Part shown: piece by piece, positions 15,981-24,520 of the stretch
Layout of the letters: each line of letters starts with the position of its first letter
How positions within the stretch are numbered: the stretch's first letter is position 1
Source of the DNA: Candidatus Edwardsiibacteriota bacterium
GTDB lineage: Bacteria > Edwardsbacteria > AC1 > EtOH8
Assembly: GCA_020053305.1 (NCBI GenBank)
Contig: JAGVNJ010000021.1
Location: forward strand, 1-62,828
DNA: 62,828 nucleotides
Direction of reading: 5' to 3'
The notes under the pieces: model-generated
The model's input: the letters and a program-made list of their open reading frames with translations, nothing else
The model's database searches: none
What the model was told of the DNA's origin: nothing
Translations under genes and position numbers: made by a program

Positions 15981-16793
15981 TCAGCCATTCAACTCTTGCA
16001 TAGCCATTTCATATTCTTCCTTGTTCGGTGCTTTGCCGTGCCACCCGGCCTGATTCTCCATGAATGATATCCCTTTGCCTTTGATCGTCCGGGCGATGAT
16101 GACGGTGGGCTTTGTCTTTGACTGCCCGGCCTTGATGAAAGCACTTTTTATCCGGGAAATATCATGCCCGTCAACCTCGATAACATTCCAGCGAAAAGCC
16201 CGCCATTTGTCGGCCAGCGGCGCCAGGCCCATCACCTTCTCCACCGGGCCGTCTATCTGCAGGTTGTTGTAGTCCACGATGCCTATAAGATTATTCAGCT
16301 TGAAATGTCCGGCGGCCATGGCCGCCTCCCAGATCTGACCCTCCTGCAGTTCGCCGTCGCCCATCAGGCAGAATATCTTTGATCTATTACCGTCCATCTT
16401 CAACCCCAATGCCGTTCCGGCGGCAATGGACAGTCCCTGTCCCAGCGATCCGCTGGACATCTCTATTCCAGGAGTCTTCAGGCGATGGGGATGTCCCTGC
16501 AAGATAGAATTAAGCTGCCGGAAGGTGGCCAGATGTTTCTTGGGAAAGTATCCCGATTCTGCCAAGGCGGCGTACAGCACCGGACAGGCATGGCCCTTGG
16601 AAAGAAAGAACCGGTCCCTTTTTTCCCATTTGGGTTCCTTGGGATCGTGCCGCATGATGTCGAAATACAGGACCGCCATGATATCAGCCGACGAAAGCGA
16701 CCCGCCGGGATGTCCGGAGCCCGCTTTATATGTCATCTCGATTATATCCCGGCGTATCTGTCGGGCGATTTTATTTAATTGGAGAACCGTCAT
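15981..16793 (-). CDS. Transketolase, N-terminal subunit
   Basis: The thiamine diphosphate-binding half of a split transketolase, 270 residues. GSGHPGGSLSSADIMAVLYF carries the conserved His/Gly motif. GDGELQEGQIWEAAMAA is the ThDP-Mg motif (GDG...N, completed by DYNNLQIDG). Its start is 3 bp after the stop of the transaldolase gene, so the two are one operon. The matching C-terminal half lies about 2.4 kb downstream, after a nitroreductase, an aldo/keto reductase and a lipoprotein-like gene. Together with transaldolase this supplies the non-oxidative pentose phosphate pathway. Confidence 0.93.
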   Translation of the reverse strand: MTVLQLNKIARQIRRDIIEMTYKAGSGHPGGSLSSADIMAVLYFDIMRHDPKEPKWEKRDRFFLSKGHACPVLYAALAESGYFPKKHLATFRQLNSILQGHPHRLKTPGIEMSSGSLGQGLSIAAGTALGLKMDGNRSKIFCLMGDGELQEGQIWEAAMAAGHFKLNNLIGIVDYNNLQIDGPVEKVMGLAPLADKWRAFRWNVIEVDGHDISRIKSAFIKAGQSKTKPTVIIARTIKGKGISFMENQAGWHGKAPNKEEYEMAMQELNG

Positions 16794-16796
16794 GGT

Positions 16797-17441
16797 CTAT
16801 TTCTTTACCTTGGCCCAGTCGTCGTTGAACTTTTTTATCCCGATGTCGGTCAGGGGATGCTGGGCCAGCATCTTCAGTACATTGAAAGGCACCGTGGCTA
16901 TATGAGCCCCTATCTTGGCGCAGTCCAGCACATGCAGGGGTGTTCGGATGCTGGCCGCCAGCACCTGGGTGGGTAGCTCGTAGTTGCCGTATATTAGGAC
17001 TATCTCCTCGATCAGACCAATGCCGTATTCCGAGACATCGTCCAAACGTCCCACGAACGGGCTGATGAAGGTGGCCCCGGCCTTGGCCGCCAGCAGGGCC
17101 TGGTTGGCCGAGAACACCAGGGTGATATGGGTCTTGATGCCTTTTTTCGACAGTTCCTTGACCGCCTTGAGCCCCTCCAGGGTCATCGGTATCTTGACGG
17201 CCACATTGGGGTGGATATTGATCAGCGGCTCGGCCTCTTTCAGCATGCCGGGGGCATCGGGGCTTAGCACCTCGGCCGAAACCGGCCCGTCCACTATGGC
17301 GCAGATCTCCTTGACCACCTGGGCGAAATCGCGCCCCTCCTTGGCGATCAGGCTGGGATTGGTGGTCACCCCGTCGATGATCCCCCAGCTGGCGGCCTCT
17401 TTGATCTCGGACACATTGGCGGTATCTATGAACAGCTTCAT
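16797..17441 (-). CDS. tal: Transaldolase (short, fructose-6-phosphate aldolase-like)
   Basis: A 214-residue class I aldolase of the short transaldolase/FSA (TalC) type, which transfers dihydroxyacetone units in the pentose phosphate pathway. It begins [16 protein letters not shown]. The [14 protein letters not shown] motif lies near residues 23-36 and the Schiff-base lysine is in VAVKIPMT (Lys83). NITL-type segments ([16 protein letters not shown]) and FVGRLDD follow. The length of 214 fits the short subfamily, where sequence alone does not firmly separate transaldolase from fructose-6-phosphate aldolase. Adjacency to transketolase favours transaldolase. A perfect-consensus promoter and a terminator-like hairpin lie in its leader. 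Confidence 0.93.
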   Translation of the reverse strand: MKLFIDTANVSEIKEAASWGIIDGVTTNPSLIAKEGRDFAQVVKEICAIVDGPVSAEVLSPDAPGMLKEAEPLINIHPNVAVKIPMTLEGLKAVKELSKKGIKTHITLVFSANQALLAAKAGATFISPFVGRLDDVSEYGIGLIEEIVLIYGNYELPTQVLAASIRTPLHVLDCAKIGAHIATVPFNVLKMLAQHPLTDIGIKKFNDDWAKVKK

Positions 17442-17460
17442 TTGATCGCTCCTGTATTAA

Positions 17461-17494
17461 TTAAAAAACCTTCGTTCCTGATAGTGAACGAAAG
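17461..17494 (-). terminator. Terminator-like hairpin in the transaldolase leader
   Basis: On the minus strand CTTTCGTTC pairs with GAACGAAGG (nine pairs, one G-U, 8-nt loop; arms at plus 17486-17494 and 17469-17477) and is followed by six T and AATTAA. It lies between the promoter and the transaldolase ATG, so it would act on that promoter's own transcript. It may be an attenuator or give a short RNA. I saw no convincing competing stem. Confidence 0.6.
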
Positions 17495-17520
17495 CGACTG
17501 TTGACCTGACATCGGGTTTC

Positions 17521-17549
17521 ATTATACTTAAAATGCCCGGGTTTGTCAA
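17521..17549 (-). promoter_or_regulatory. Consensus sigma70 promoter for the transaldolase/transketolase operon
   Basis: TTGACA (plus 17544-17549) and TATAAT (plus 17521-17526) on the minus strand with exactly 17 bp between. It starts just downstream of the Omp85-like gene's stop at 17554 and about 80 bp ahead of the transaldolase start. Confidence 0.8.
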
Positions 17550-17553
17550 CCGC

Positions 17554-19242
17554 CTAGAAATCGCTGTTCAGACTGATATGGACCTTCCCCTGTCCCCAAC
17601 CGTCACCCCGGCCCAGTCCGTAGACCAGGCTGATCCAGCCCAGGGCGGTGTCCATCCGGAAGCCGGCCCCGTATCCGGAGCGGTAGCCCCGCTGAGACCT
17701 TTCGGGATCATAGTAATAGCCCAGATCGTAGAACGGAAAAAGCTCCAAACGGCGGTCCGGCGAATAGCGGTATTCCAGATTGCCCCAGGCCAGCTGATTG
17801 GCGATAAACTGCTCCTCCCAGTAGCCCCGCAGGGAAGCGGCCCCGCCCATGGAGAACTGATCCGGCCGCGGCACCGGCTGCTCGCTGGAGATGACCGCCC
17901 TAAAATGCCCCGCCAGCGATATCGATTGCCTGCTGAATATTCCCTGGACCTGGCCGGCGTCCAGTTTGACCCGGGAGACGGTCAATTGGACCGCAGGGTC
18001 ATAATAATTTTTACGGCCGTATTCAATCTCTAATTTTGATAAGAAACCCCTGGGGCTGACAGATCCGTCCCGGTAATCGGCCTCCAGGGACCACAGAGAG
18101 TTGTATTTGATGTTCCGCTTGATTAGCTGGGCCGACCCCGGCACCACCCGCACCGCCTCGACCCCCACTCCGGCGGTGAAATGCTCCCCGGCCGGAAGAT
18201 CCGCCATCATCCTGCCCGAGCTTTGGGTATAGGTTGAGTCCTCAATGCGGTGGCTGACCGCGGCGCTAAGGCCCATATCAAAAGAGAAAATCCAGGGAGT
18301 GGAGAACTCGGCCGACAGCCGGCTGTTCTCCTGGCGCAGGCGCTGCCAGCTGATCCTGGCCCGGCGCCCGGCCCCGCCCAGATTGGAGAAGGCCATGTCA
18401 AGGCTGCCGGTCAGCCAGCCATCCTGCCTGGTCTCGTCGCGGTTATATCCCACCGCTCCGAAGATATTATTGTACCGTCCCTCCTCCACAGCGATCAGCA
18501 GGTTCTCGGATCCCGCCCGATCTCCGGCGGTCAGCATCGGCTCGGACACCGTCCGGAAAAGCCCGCTCTTGATGAGCCTGGCCCGGCCCTTTTCAATGTT
18601 CCTTCGGTTGAAGGCCTCTCCCGGAACCAGGCCCAAATATCTCAGCAAAGCATACTCTTTGGTCTGGACATTGCCGGCAAACCTGATCTGGTCTATGTTC
18701 ACTCTGGGGCCTTCCTCGATCGTATAGCTGTAATCCAGCCGGCTGCCGGACAGGGAGAAATCACCGACCGCTATTCTGGCATGGGGGAATCCGTTATCGG
18801 CATAAACCAGCGACAGCGCCGCTATGTCACGCTGTATCTTGCCTTCCGAAAGCGTCCCCTTTGGCCGGGCAGAAAGCAGGCTTGCCAGATAGCTCTGGCC
18901 CAGATAGCTGTTGCCGGTGATCATTATATTTCCAGCGCTGGGAATGATGCCGTTGGATATTTTCACTTTGGCCTTGGTGCTGTCTGGCGAATATTCCATC
19001 TCCAGTCCGGCCAGAAAACATCCGGCCCGGTTGAATTCCCCCAGCAGTCTGTTCAGCCCCGCCGGCAGGCTTTCCGGAGACATGCCGCTTTCCTGGGAAA
19101 AGCCGATGATGGCATTCATCTGTTTTGTGCTGAACGGAGACTGCCCCTCATAATCCATTTGCCTGACCATAGCCGGCCAGGCGGCCGAAGCCAGGGTCAG
19201 CAGGATGGCCGCCGGCAGGATATGTGTTCTCGCTTTAAAAAT
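17554..19242 (-). CDS. Omp85/BamA-like outer membrane protein with POTRA repeats
   Basis: An outer-membrane protein of the Omp85 superfamily (BamA/TamA-like), which inserts or exports other envelope proteins. The N-terminal half has POTRA-like units, for example RVNIDQIRFAGNVQTKEYAL and ITGNSYLGQSYLASLLSARP. The C-terminal half is a 16-strand-type barrel with FSMGGAASLRGYWEEQF (the surface-antigen RGY motif), ending in HISLNSDF with a terminal Phe. The first ATG (19170) leaves out the export signal. In-frame codons back to an ATT at 19242 encode FKARTHILPAAILLTLASAA, a clear signal peptide, and GGAGG lies nine bases before that ATT. No ATG, GTG or TTG occurs in between, so I propose the ATT start. 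It overlaps the giant-barrel gene by 8 bp. Confidence 0.85.
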   Translation of the reverse strand: MFKARTHILPAAILLTLASAAWPAMVRQMDYEGQSPFSTKQMNAIIGFSQESGMSPESLPAGLNRLLGEFNRAGCFLAGLEMEYSPDSTKAKVKISNGIIPSAGNIMITGNSYLGQSYLASLLSARPKGTLSEGKIQRDIAALSLVYADNGFPHARIAVGDFSLSGSRLDYSYTIEEGPRVNIDQIRFAGNVQTKEYALLRYLGLVPGEAFNRRNIEKGRARLIKSGLFRTVSEPMLTAGDRAGSENLLIAVEEGRYNNIFGAVGYNRDETRQDGWLTGSLDMAFSNLGGAGRRARISWQRLRQENSRLSAEFSTPWIFSFDMGLSAAVSHRIEDSTYTQSSGRMMADLPAGEHFTAGVGVEAVRVVPGSAQLIKRNIKYNSLWSLEADYRDGSVSPRGFLSKLEIEYGRKNYYDPAVQLTVSRVKLDAGQVQGIFSRQSISLAGHFRAVISSEQPVPRPDQFSMGGAASLRGYWEEQFIANQLAWGNLEYRYSPDRRLELFPFYDLGYYYDPERSQRGYRSGYGAGFRMDTALGWISLVYGLGRGDGWGQGKVHISLNSDF

Positions 19243-22200
19243 AAGCCCTTACCTCCATCCTCCCGTTGTGAGCGGTCTTTTTACCGTCCTCTTTCCGTCC
19301 GTCATAGGAAGACGATATGGTGAAATAGTTGTTCATGCGGTAATCGTATGTTGCCCGCCAGGTCTTGGTCCAATCCAGGGGGCGGGTGTAGCGGAACTCC
19401 AGGGGAATGTTCTCCAGCATCTGATCGGCTTTCCGGTGGGTCACCCCGGCCTCAGCCTTAAGCTGTCCGGAGAGCGACAGCTTCCGGGACAGCCCGGACG
19501 AAAACGACCAATGCTGGAAGTTCGTGACCGGCACCGGCAGGTTGTATCGCTGAATTCTCTCCCTGCCGGCCTCCAGTTTGGCGCTCAGATCAAGCTGCCG
19601 GCTCAGGTTATGCAACACTTCCAATCCAATGACATCCGGCCGAGCGCTGTTTTCCAGGCCCACCAGGTCGTTGTAGGTCTCCGCTATGTTTGATGACAGA
19701 TAGAACGATAACCGGGTCCTGTCATCCAGGGGATACCCGAACTCTGTTTTTCGCTCGTTGCTACGGCGCACCGTAGCAGTGGACAGGGTCTGATTGTCGC
19801 GGTCCCTGCGCCAGCGGTACAGCAGCCTGGCGTTCCATCCGCCCCCGGCATAGTAGCCGAAATCCCCCGACAGGTCCATCGATCCGGAGATATCCTGGGG
19901 ATGGCTTTCCAGAGAAGGCAGGGTGGCCAACAAGGCAGGGTTCAATTTTCTCAGGGACCTCACTGCCGAAAGAGCCGCCAGGTCCAGCCGGAAGCCGGTC
20001 CACCAGGCCGGAGAAAAGTACTGCCCCGGATTGAACTGCAGATAGCTTCTGGCCGAGATCTCGTTGGCCCGGCTGGATGGCCCCTCCTCCAGGATCTGCT
20101 TGAGGTAGTTTCCGGCGGTATCGGGATAGTAGGCCCCGGAAAGGGAGTCGTAGCTGTAATCACCGGCCCGGTCCGGCACCTTGACATACACCTCCTTCAA
20201 GAGGCGGGCTTCGGTGGCATTGAGGCTGTAATCCAATCCGGTCCGGAGAGACTGCTGCCAGGCGGAGTAATCCACCCTCAGCAGCCCCAAGTTGCTTTTC
20301 TGGCCCTGCCCCGAGGAGTTCGGCCGGATGACCTTGCTGCGATAGGTATGTTCCAGGCTCAAGGCCAGCGATCCTCCGGCATCATACTTCATGAAACTGC
20401 TGACCTGATCGGTATGGCTGGTCCCCTGCCAGATCTGCTCCAGGCTGTCGCGCAACAGGTTCTCGCGCCGGGAATAGCGGCTGCCCCAGTTAAGTTTGTT
20501 GGGGCGGCAGGCAAACCCCAGAAAACCTTCCATTATCCGGCCGCCTGCAGAGGCCCCGCTGAGATAATATAAATCATCCAGAATATTTCCGGCCCCGGCC
20601 TGATAGGTAATAATCCCCCGGGAGAGATCGGCCTCAGTCCGGTGTTCCTGCCGTCCGGCCGAAGACAGCAGGCTGTCGATCCAGGCCCTGCCCAGCAGGG
20701 TCTTCCGGTAATTGTAGGAGACGGTCAGGTCCGGCCGAGGCTTGAAACTGGTGATCCCCTGATACTTGCGCAGCCACAACCCGTCCCTCAGATTTAGCCG
20801 CCCCCAGCCTCCCCCGACCTTAAGATACCCGGCCGGCCAGTAGCCGGCCTTATATTCCTGGGAACGCTGCCCCTCCATGGGATCATGCCGGTTGAGGCCG
20901 GTCCAGCCCCCCAGCCCCCAGCGGCTCTCGAAATCCCCCTCGGCAAGGCCCAGCTCCGGCCGGAAATCGCTGCCGTAAGATATGCCCCGGCCGGATACTT
21001 CGAAGCCGCCCCAATCCAGGGTATCCCGGCGCCAGAGCAGATCATACTTGCCGCCGTCGCCGGCATTGTCGCCGTCATCCAGCGATGACAGGGTGTTCAG
21101 ATCCTTCCAGGTCCTGGCCCCGTTGAGCGCCAGCCGGCCGCCCTTCCAAAGGGTCTTAAGCTGCAGGCCCAGCGACCGGAACTCCTCGGGGCGGGGGTAT
21201 CTTTTCAGGGCCGCATAGTCGCCTTTTCCCGGACCGGCATATACAAAAGCCCCCAGTACGCTGTCGTAAAGGTAATCGCCTTTCCCCGAGCCAATCCAGG
21301 TGAAGGACACTACATATTGGCCCAGCCCTCTGCCGGCGTAGACATAGACGGAGTCCGGTTTATCGTAGTCGCCGTTACCGCTATCGGCCGGAGATCCGCC
21401 GTCACCCCAAAGCTTTGTGGTATCGTCCCCGGCCTCGGTTAAAACCGATCTCCAGACATCGTTCATCTCCCCGGCTGACGGTTGTTTGGGGTCATCGGAT
21501 TCCTGGTAATAGGCGCTGCTTATCAGCAGGTTCTTTCCGGCACACAGGTCGCTGCTGACAAAATACAGATCCCGGGAAAAGCTCTCCAACGAATATTCAA
21601 ATTCGGCGGTGATCTTGGAATCATCGGTGATCATCCGGCGCGGGGTGAACAATATCTGGCCCCGGTCATAGTCCAGGGTATAATCGCGGTCGCTCCCCCG
21701 CTGCAGCAGCGCCCCGTCCAGCCAGACCCGGTCGCTGTTGGCCAGCACCCGGAAAGCATTGGATCCTTCCGGCACGGTAAGCTGGTAGGGCCCCTGAACC
21801 CCGTCCCGGCCGGAGAAGCGGACATATCCCGGCTTTCCCTTGGCGCTGGACACCGAGAACCCCAGGGAATTGGCCCGGTAGGAGAAGGCCGCATCCAGCC
21901 CCTGCAACTGGCGCTGGACATTGAGCAGTTCCTGGCGGTGGTATGACAGGTCGTAATCCCCCACCACGGCCGACCAGTTGGAGGAATTGGCCCGGATGAA
22001 GATCTTGTCTATCTGGCTCAGCTCCTGAGTGCTGCCGCTGACCGGTATCCCCTGGTCAGACAGCATGGCGTTTACCTCCAGGTTCTCCCCCAGACGCCCG
22101 TTGACCCTGACGTTCAGTGACTGGTCCAGGGACAGATCCCTCCCGCTGCCCAGGCTTATTCCCACGGATTTGCTTCCGCCGAACCTCAGCTGTCCGTCCC

Positions 22201-22615
22201 TGGCCTGCAGCCATTGATTCAGGCTATCAGATCCGGCCTGCGGCATCTGGGCCGGCAAAGAAACCAGTTTAAAGGTATCGGGGAATAATTTCAGATATTG
22301 ACTCTGCGGAGGTATCCGCAGCGGCAGGGCCGAAAAATAGATGTCGAGGGTATCCCCCCAGGCCAGGGGCGATGCCAGATAGACGGTCCCCCGGTTGTAA
22401 TCGATGGCGTAATCCAGATTGCGCAGCAGGCGCTTCTCACCCAGCAGGACGCTGTCGCTGCCGGCAAAAACAAAGGGCGCCCCCAGCCGATATTCATTCA
22501 CGGCGGGATCGCCTGCGATCATAATGCTTTTCCGGATCGGGGAGATGCTCTCCGCCCCGGAATAACCAAACCATAGGCCCAGGGCAGCAATGATTATGGC
22601 CGTGCTGGTCCGCAT
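19235..22615 (-). CDS. Giant outer-membrane beta-barrel protein, unknown function
   Basis: About 1126 residues from the ATG at 22615, which gives the signal peptide MRTSTAIIIAALGLWFGYSG; the longer in-frame start at 22660 adds an unlikely prefix. The body is almost all alternating beta strands and ends EVRAYF with a C-terminal Phe, as expected for a barrel. The N-terminal third has DYNRGTVYLASPLAWGDTL, LSDQGIPVSGSTQELSQIDK and DYTLDYDRGQILFTPRR. From memory these resemble segments of large FCB outer-membrane proteins, possibly including SprA. Two clusters of GxGDYxYDSxxGxYxY motifs (near 420-470 and about 870) look like metal-binding or turn repeats. It overlaps the Omp85 gene downstream and follows a lipoprotein gene by 4 bp. 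Confidence 0.75.
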   Translation of the reverse strand: MRTSTAIIIAALGLWFGYSGAESISPIRKSIMIAGDPAVNEYRLGAPFVFAGSDSVLLGEKRLLRNLDYAIDYNRGTVYLASPLAWGDTLDIYFSALPLRIPPQSQYLKLFPDTFKLVSLPAQMPQAGSDSLNQWLQARDGQLRFGGSKSVGISLGSGRDLSLDQSLNVRVNGRLGENLEVNAMLSDQGIPVSGSTQELSQIDKIFIRANSSNWSAVVGDYDLSYHRQELLNVQRQLQGLDAAFSYRANSLGFSVSSAKGKPGYVRFSGRDGVQGPYQLTVPEGSNAFRVLANSDRVWLDGALLQRGSDRDYTLDYDRGQILFTPRRMITDDSKITAEFEYSLESFSRDLYFVSSDLCAGKNLLISSAYYQESDDPKQPSAGEMNDVWRSVLTEAGDDTTKLWGDGGSPADSGNGDYDKPDSVYVYAGRGLGQYVVSFTWIGSGKGDYLYDSVLGAFVYAGPGKGDYAALKRYPRPEEFRSLGLQLKTLWKGGRLALNGARTWKDLNTLSSLDDGDNAGDGGKYDLLWRRDTLDWGGFEVSGRGISYGSDFRPELGLAEGDFESRWGLGGWTGLNRHDPMEGQRSQEYKAGYWPAGYLKVGGGWGRLNLRDGLWLRKYQGITSFKPRPDLTVSYNYRKTLLGRAWIDSLLSSAGRQEHRTEADLSRGIITYQAGAGNILDDLYYLSGASAGGRIMEGFLGFACRPNKLNWGSRYSRRENLLRDSLEQIWQGTSHTDQVSSFMKYDAGGSLALSLEHTYRSKVIRPNSSGQGQKSNLGLLRVDYSAWQQSLRTGLDYSLNATEARLLKEVYVKVPDRAGDYSYDSLSGAYYPDTAGNYLKQILEEGPSSRANEISARSYLQFNPGQYFSPAWWTGFRLDLAALSAVRSLRKLNPALLATLPSLESHPQDISGSMDLSGDFGYYAGGGWNARLLYRWRRDRDNQTLSTATVRRSNERKTEFGYPLDDRTRLSFYLSSNIAETYNDLVGLENSARPDVIGLEVLHNLSRQLDLSAKLEAGRERIQRYNLPVPVTNFQHWSFSSGLSRKLSLSGQLKAEAGVTHRKADQMLENIPLEFRYTRPLDWTKTWRATYDYRMNNYFTISSSYDGRKEDGKKTAHNGRMEVRAYF

Positions 22616-22619
22616 AGCC

Positions 22620-23486
22620 CTAGAACTTGACGAAGGCCAGGTTGCCATCCTCGGCCACAACCCCGCTGCCGAACGGGCTCAGGGCTACGGCATAAGGCTT
22701 CCGGAAGGGAACCCCCATCTGTTTGACCCATTGGTCGCCTTCATAAACATACACCCCGACCATCCCTTGTTCCGGCTGGCAGATCCACAGCCGACCCAGG
22801 TAATCAAAGCCCGCCGCCTGGGCATGGTTGCCCACCGGTATCTGCATTGAGCTGTGCCTGGCGCCGTAAAGGTTGTAGAGCACGACGATACCGCTGCGAG
22901 AGTCGGCCAGGGCCATAATATTCCTGGATACGTCAACCGTGATCGAGCCGGGCCGGAACACACCCCCGCCGGACAGCTCGATGCGAAAACTCCTCAGTTC
23001 ATAGCCCGACCGATCAACCACCTTGACCTGGGCGTTGATGCCGTCCAGCAGATAGATGTCGCCGGCGATGGTGGCGGCGCCGGTCGAGGCCGAGATGCCG
23101 GAAAAGCCAGCTTCGGATAACTGCTGCCCTTTCCGGTCGAAACATTTTATTTTCCGGTCCAGGTTATTCAGCAGCCAATAGCAATCCGCCCCGCCGGTTA
23201 TAAGGACATCCCGGGGCTGGGACAGATCTGAACGGAAAAGCTCCGTTCCATCCCAGCCGGCCGAGGCCAGAACCCAGCCGGCCGCCTGGGTATAACAGGC
23301 ATTGCCCGAACGGTCGACGGCCAGGGAAGAAACCTGGGACGAGATCTGGAGCGGATACCGCAATGCTATTTCAACCGATTTTTCATTCATCCTGACCGAG
23401 GGCCGCGGCGGATCAATGTAGGCGGTGCAGGAAAGAACCGCCAGGCCGAAGATCAGCAGATACCTTTTGGGCTTCATGATATTCAT
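22620..23486 (-). CDS. Beta-propeller (NHL-like) lipoprotein
   Basis: About 288 residues, opening MNIMKPKRYLLIFGLAVLSC. The lipobox LAVLSC marks an export and lipidation signal. Translation may start at the second Met (23477). The mature part repeats strands of the NHL/SMP-30 kind, for example SSLAVDRSGNACYTQ, PRDVLITGGADCYWL, GSITVDVSRNIMALADSRSG and QAAGFDYLGRLWICQPEQG, consistent with a six-bladed propeller. Its stop is 4 bp from the start of the giant barrel gene, so it may be an accessory lipoprotein of that barrel. Two terminator-like hairpins occupy the 227-bp leader. Confidence 0.75.
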   Translation of the reverse strand: MNIMKPKRYLLIFGLAVLSCTAYIDPPRPSVRMNEKSVEIALRYPLQISSQVSSLAVDRSGNACYTQAAGWVLASAGWDGTELFRSDLSQPRDVLITGGADCYWLLNNLDRKIKCFDRKGQQLSEAGFSGISASTGAATIAGDIYLLDGINAQVKVVDRSGYELRSFRIELSGGGVFRPGSITVDVSRNIMALADSRSGIVVLYNLYGARHSSMQIPVGNHAQAAGFDYLGRLWICQPEQGMVGVYVYEGDQWVKQMGVPFRKPYAVALSPFGSGVVAEDGNLAFVKF

Positions 23487-23493
23487 CCCCAGT

Positions 23494-23543
23494 AATTAAA
23501 AAATCCTCCGCGACTGTGATTTTGCAATAATAGCAGGAGGATT
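23494..23543 (-). terminator. Terminator-like hairpin next to the propeller lipoprotein start
   Basis: Minus strand AATCCTCC pairs with GGAGGATT across a 26-nt loop and is followed by TTTTTAATTA, ending only about 8 bp before the first possible ATG. Because it also contains a GGAGG, it could influence either transcription or ribosome access. Confidence 0.45.
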
Positions 23544-23565
23544 CAATATACCGCTAAACTGTGGC

Positions 23566-23628
23566 AAAAAACCGAAATAATGCCATCTTGAGATGCCTCC
23601 CCTGCCCAACAAGCTGTAAGATGGCATT
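23566..23628 (-). terminator. Long-stem hairpin with T tract after the DUF5683-like gene
   Basis: Minus strand AATGCCATCTT pairs perfectly with AAGATGGCATT (11 bp, 28-nt loop). A downstream ATTTCGGTTTTTT run follows. It lies 86 bp after the stop of the gene at 23714 and probably ends, or attenuates, transcription from the upstream secretion genes. Confidence 0.55.
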
Positions 23629-23713
23629 GTCACCCTTCAAATTGAAAGGCAAAAAAGTTATCTCAGGTGACAAAAATGGAATATTGATATTTCAGTGTTT
23701 TCAGTTGCGGAAA

Positions 23714-24520
23714 TTAAAAACATTTTCCCAGGGCCACACCGATATCGCAGTTGCGGGTGGTCAGGAATTTAAGCTGCCAGCTCTCCTCCAGCTCCGCCCT
23801 TTTCAACCGGTTCTTGTTGTATCGCTTGGTCAGCCGGGCGGCATTGACCGCCGAAAGGAGATGGTTCAAAATGGCGGCCCCGTAGGAATAACTTATCCGG
23901 TGCAAAGATTCCTGGCTCCTGACCCTCAAACCCCGGTATTGATACCAATCACCTTGGGTCTGCCAGGCCCAGTCGTCGGGGTATCCGTATAACAGGCCGG
24001 ACACATAGGTCTCCTGGGCCTGGGGGTCATCGGGATAGATCATCCGGGCCTCGGCCCAGATATCCTCGTTGTACCAGTAACTGCTGGGGTATTCGTAGAT
24101 ATTCTGGTAATAGATATCCTCGGTCTGTTCCGGGTTGGCCCCGGCCTGCTGGGCGGCAAAATTACGGTAATCCCGCTTCCACATCTCCCCCTGAAATTTG
24201 TTGAAGGCGGCGAAGGACCAGATCAGAGCCTCGGCTCCCAGGAAAGCCTTGGCCTGGGTCTTGGCCCCGGCGTAATATTCTCCGGCTCCCGGAAGAACCA
24301 GAGACATGAAGAAAGCCTTTTTAATAGATTTTCTGGGACCGCGAATCTTGTCGGTAAATCCACCTGTCATTTCATCATTCCTGCCACCAGGGGATATAAC
24401 CTTTTCATTCAAGATATTTATGGTATCGGCCTCTGCTTTTTTGATTACATCGGTTTCCTGGGCCGGCAAACTGCCGATCAGCATTGATGTCATAATAGAA
24501 ATCATTATTAAATACCTCAT
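23714..24520 (-). CDS. DUF5683-like exported membrane protein
   Basis: A 268-residue protein with signal peptide MRYLIMISIMTSMLIGSLPA. After a polar linker comes KKAFFMSLVLPGAGEYYAGA, the hallmark of DUF5683-type proteins common in FCB bacteria. A second hydrophobic stretch follows (AFLGAEALIWSFAAF), then an aromatic-rich periplasmic region (YYQNIYEYPSSYWYNED). Near the end, SYGAAILNHLLSAVNAARL is helical. Function is unknown. Its ATG overlaps the M6 protease stop (ATGA), so it is translated with that gene, and a hairpin terminator follows it. Confidence 0.78.
   Translation of the reverse strand: MRYLIMISIMTSMLIGSLPAQETDVIKKAEADTINILNEKVISPGGRNDEMTGGFTDKIRGPRKSIKKAFFMSLVLPGAGEYYAGAKTQAKAFLGAEALIWSFAAFNKFQGEMWKRDYRNFAAQQAGANPEQTEDIYYQNIYEYPSSYWYNEDIWAEARMIYPDDPQAQETYVSGLLYGYPDDWAWQTQGDWYQYRGLRVRSQESLHRISYSYGAAILNHLLSAVNAARLTKRYNKNRLKRAELEESWQLKFLTTRNCDIGVALGKCF

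Noticed and set aside
17461-17525. Possible leader peptide MKPDVRSTVAFVHYQERR before transaldolase
   Set aside because: Its ATG overlaps the -10 box, upstream of any start point from that promoter, so it would not be in the transcript.
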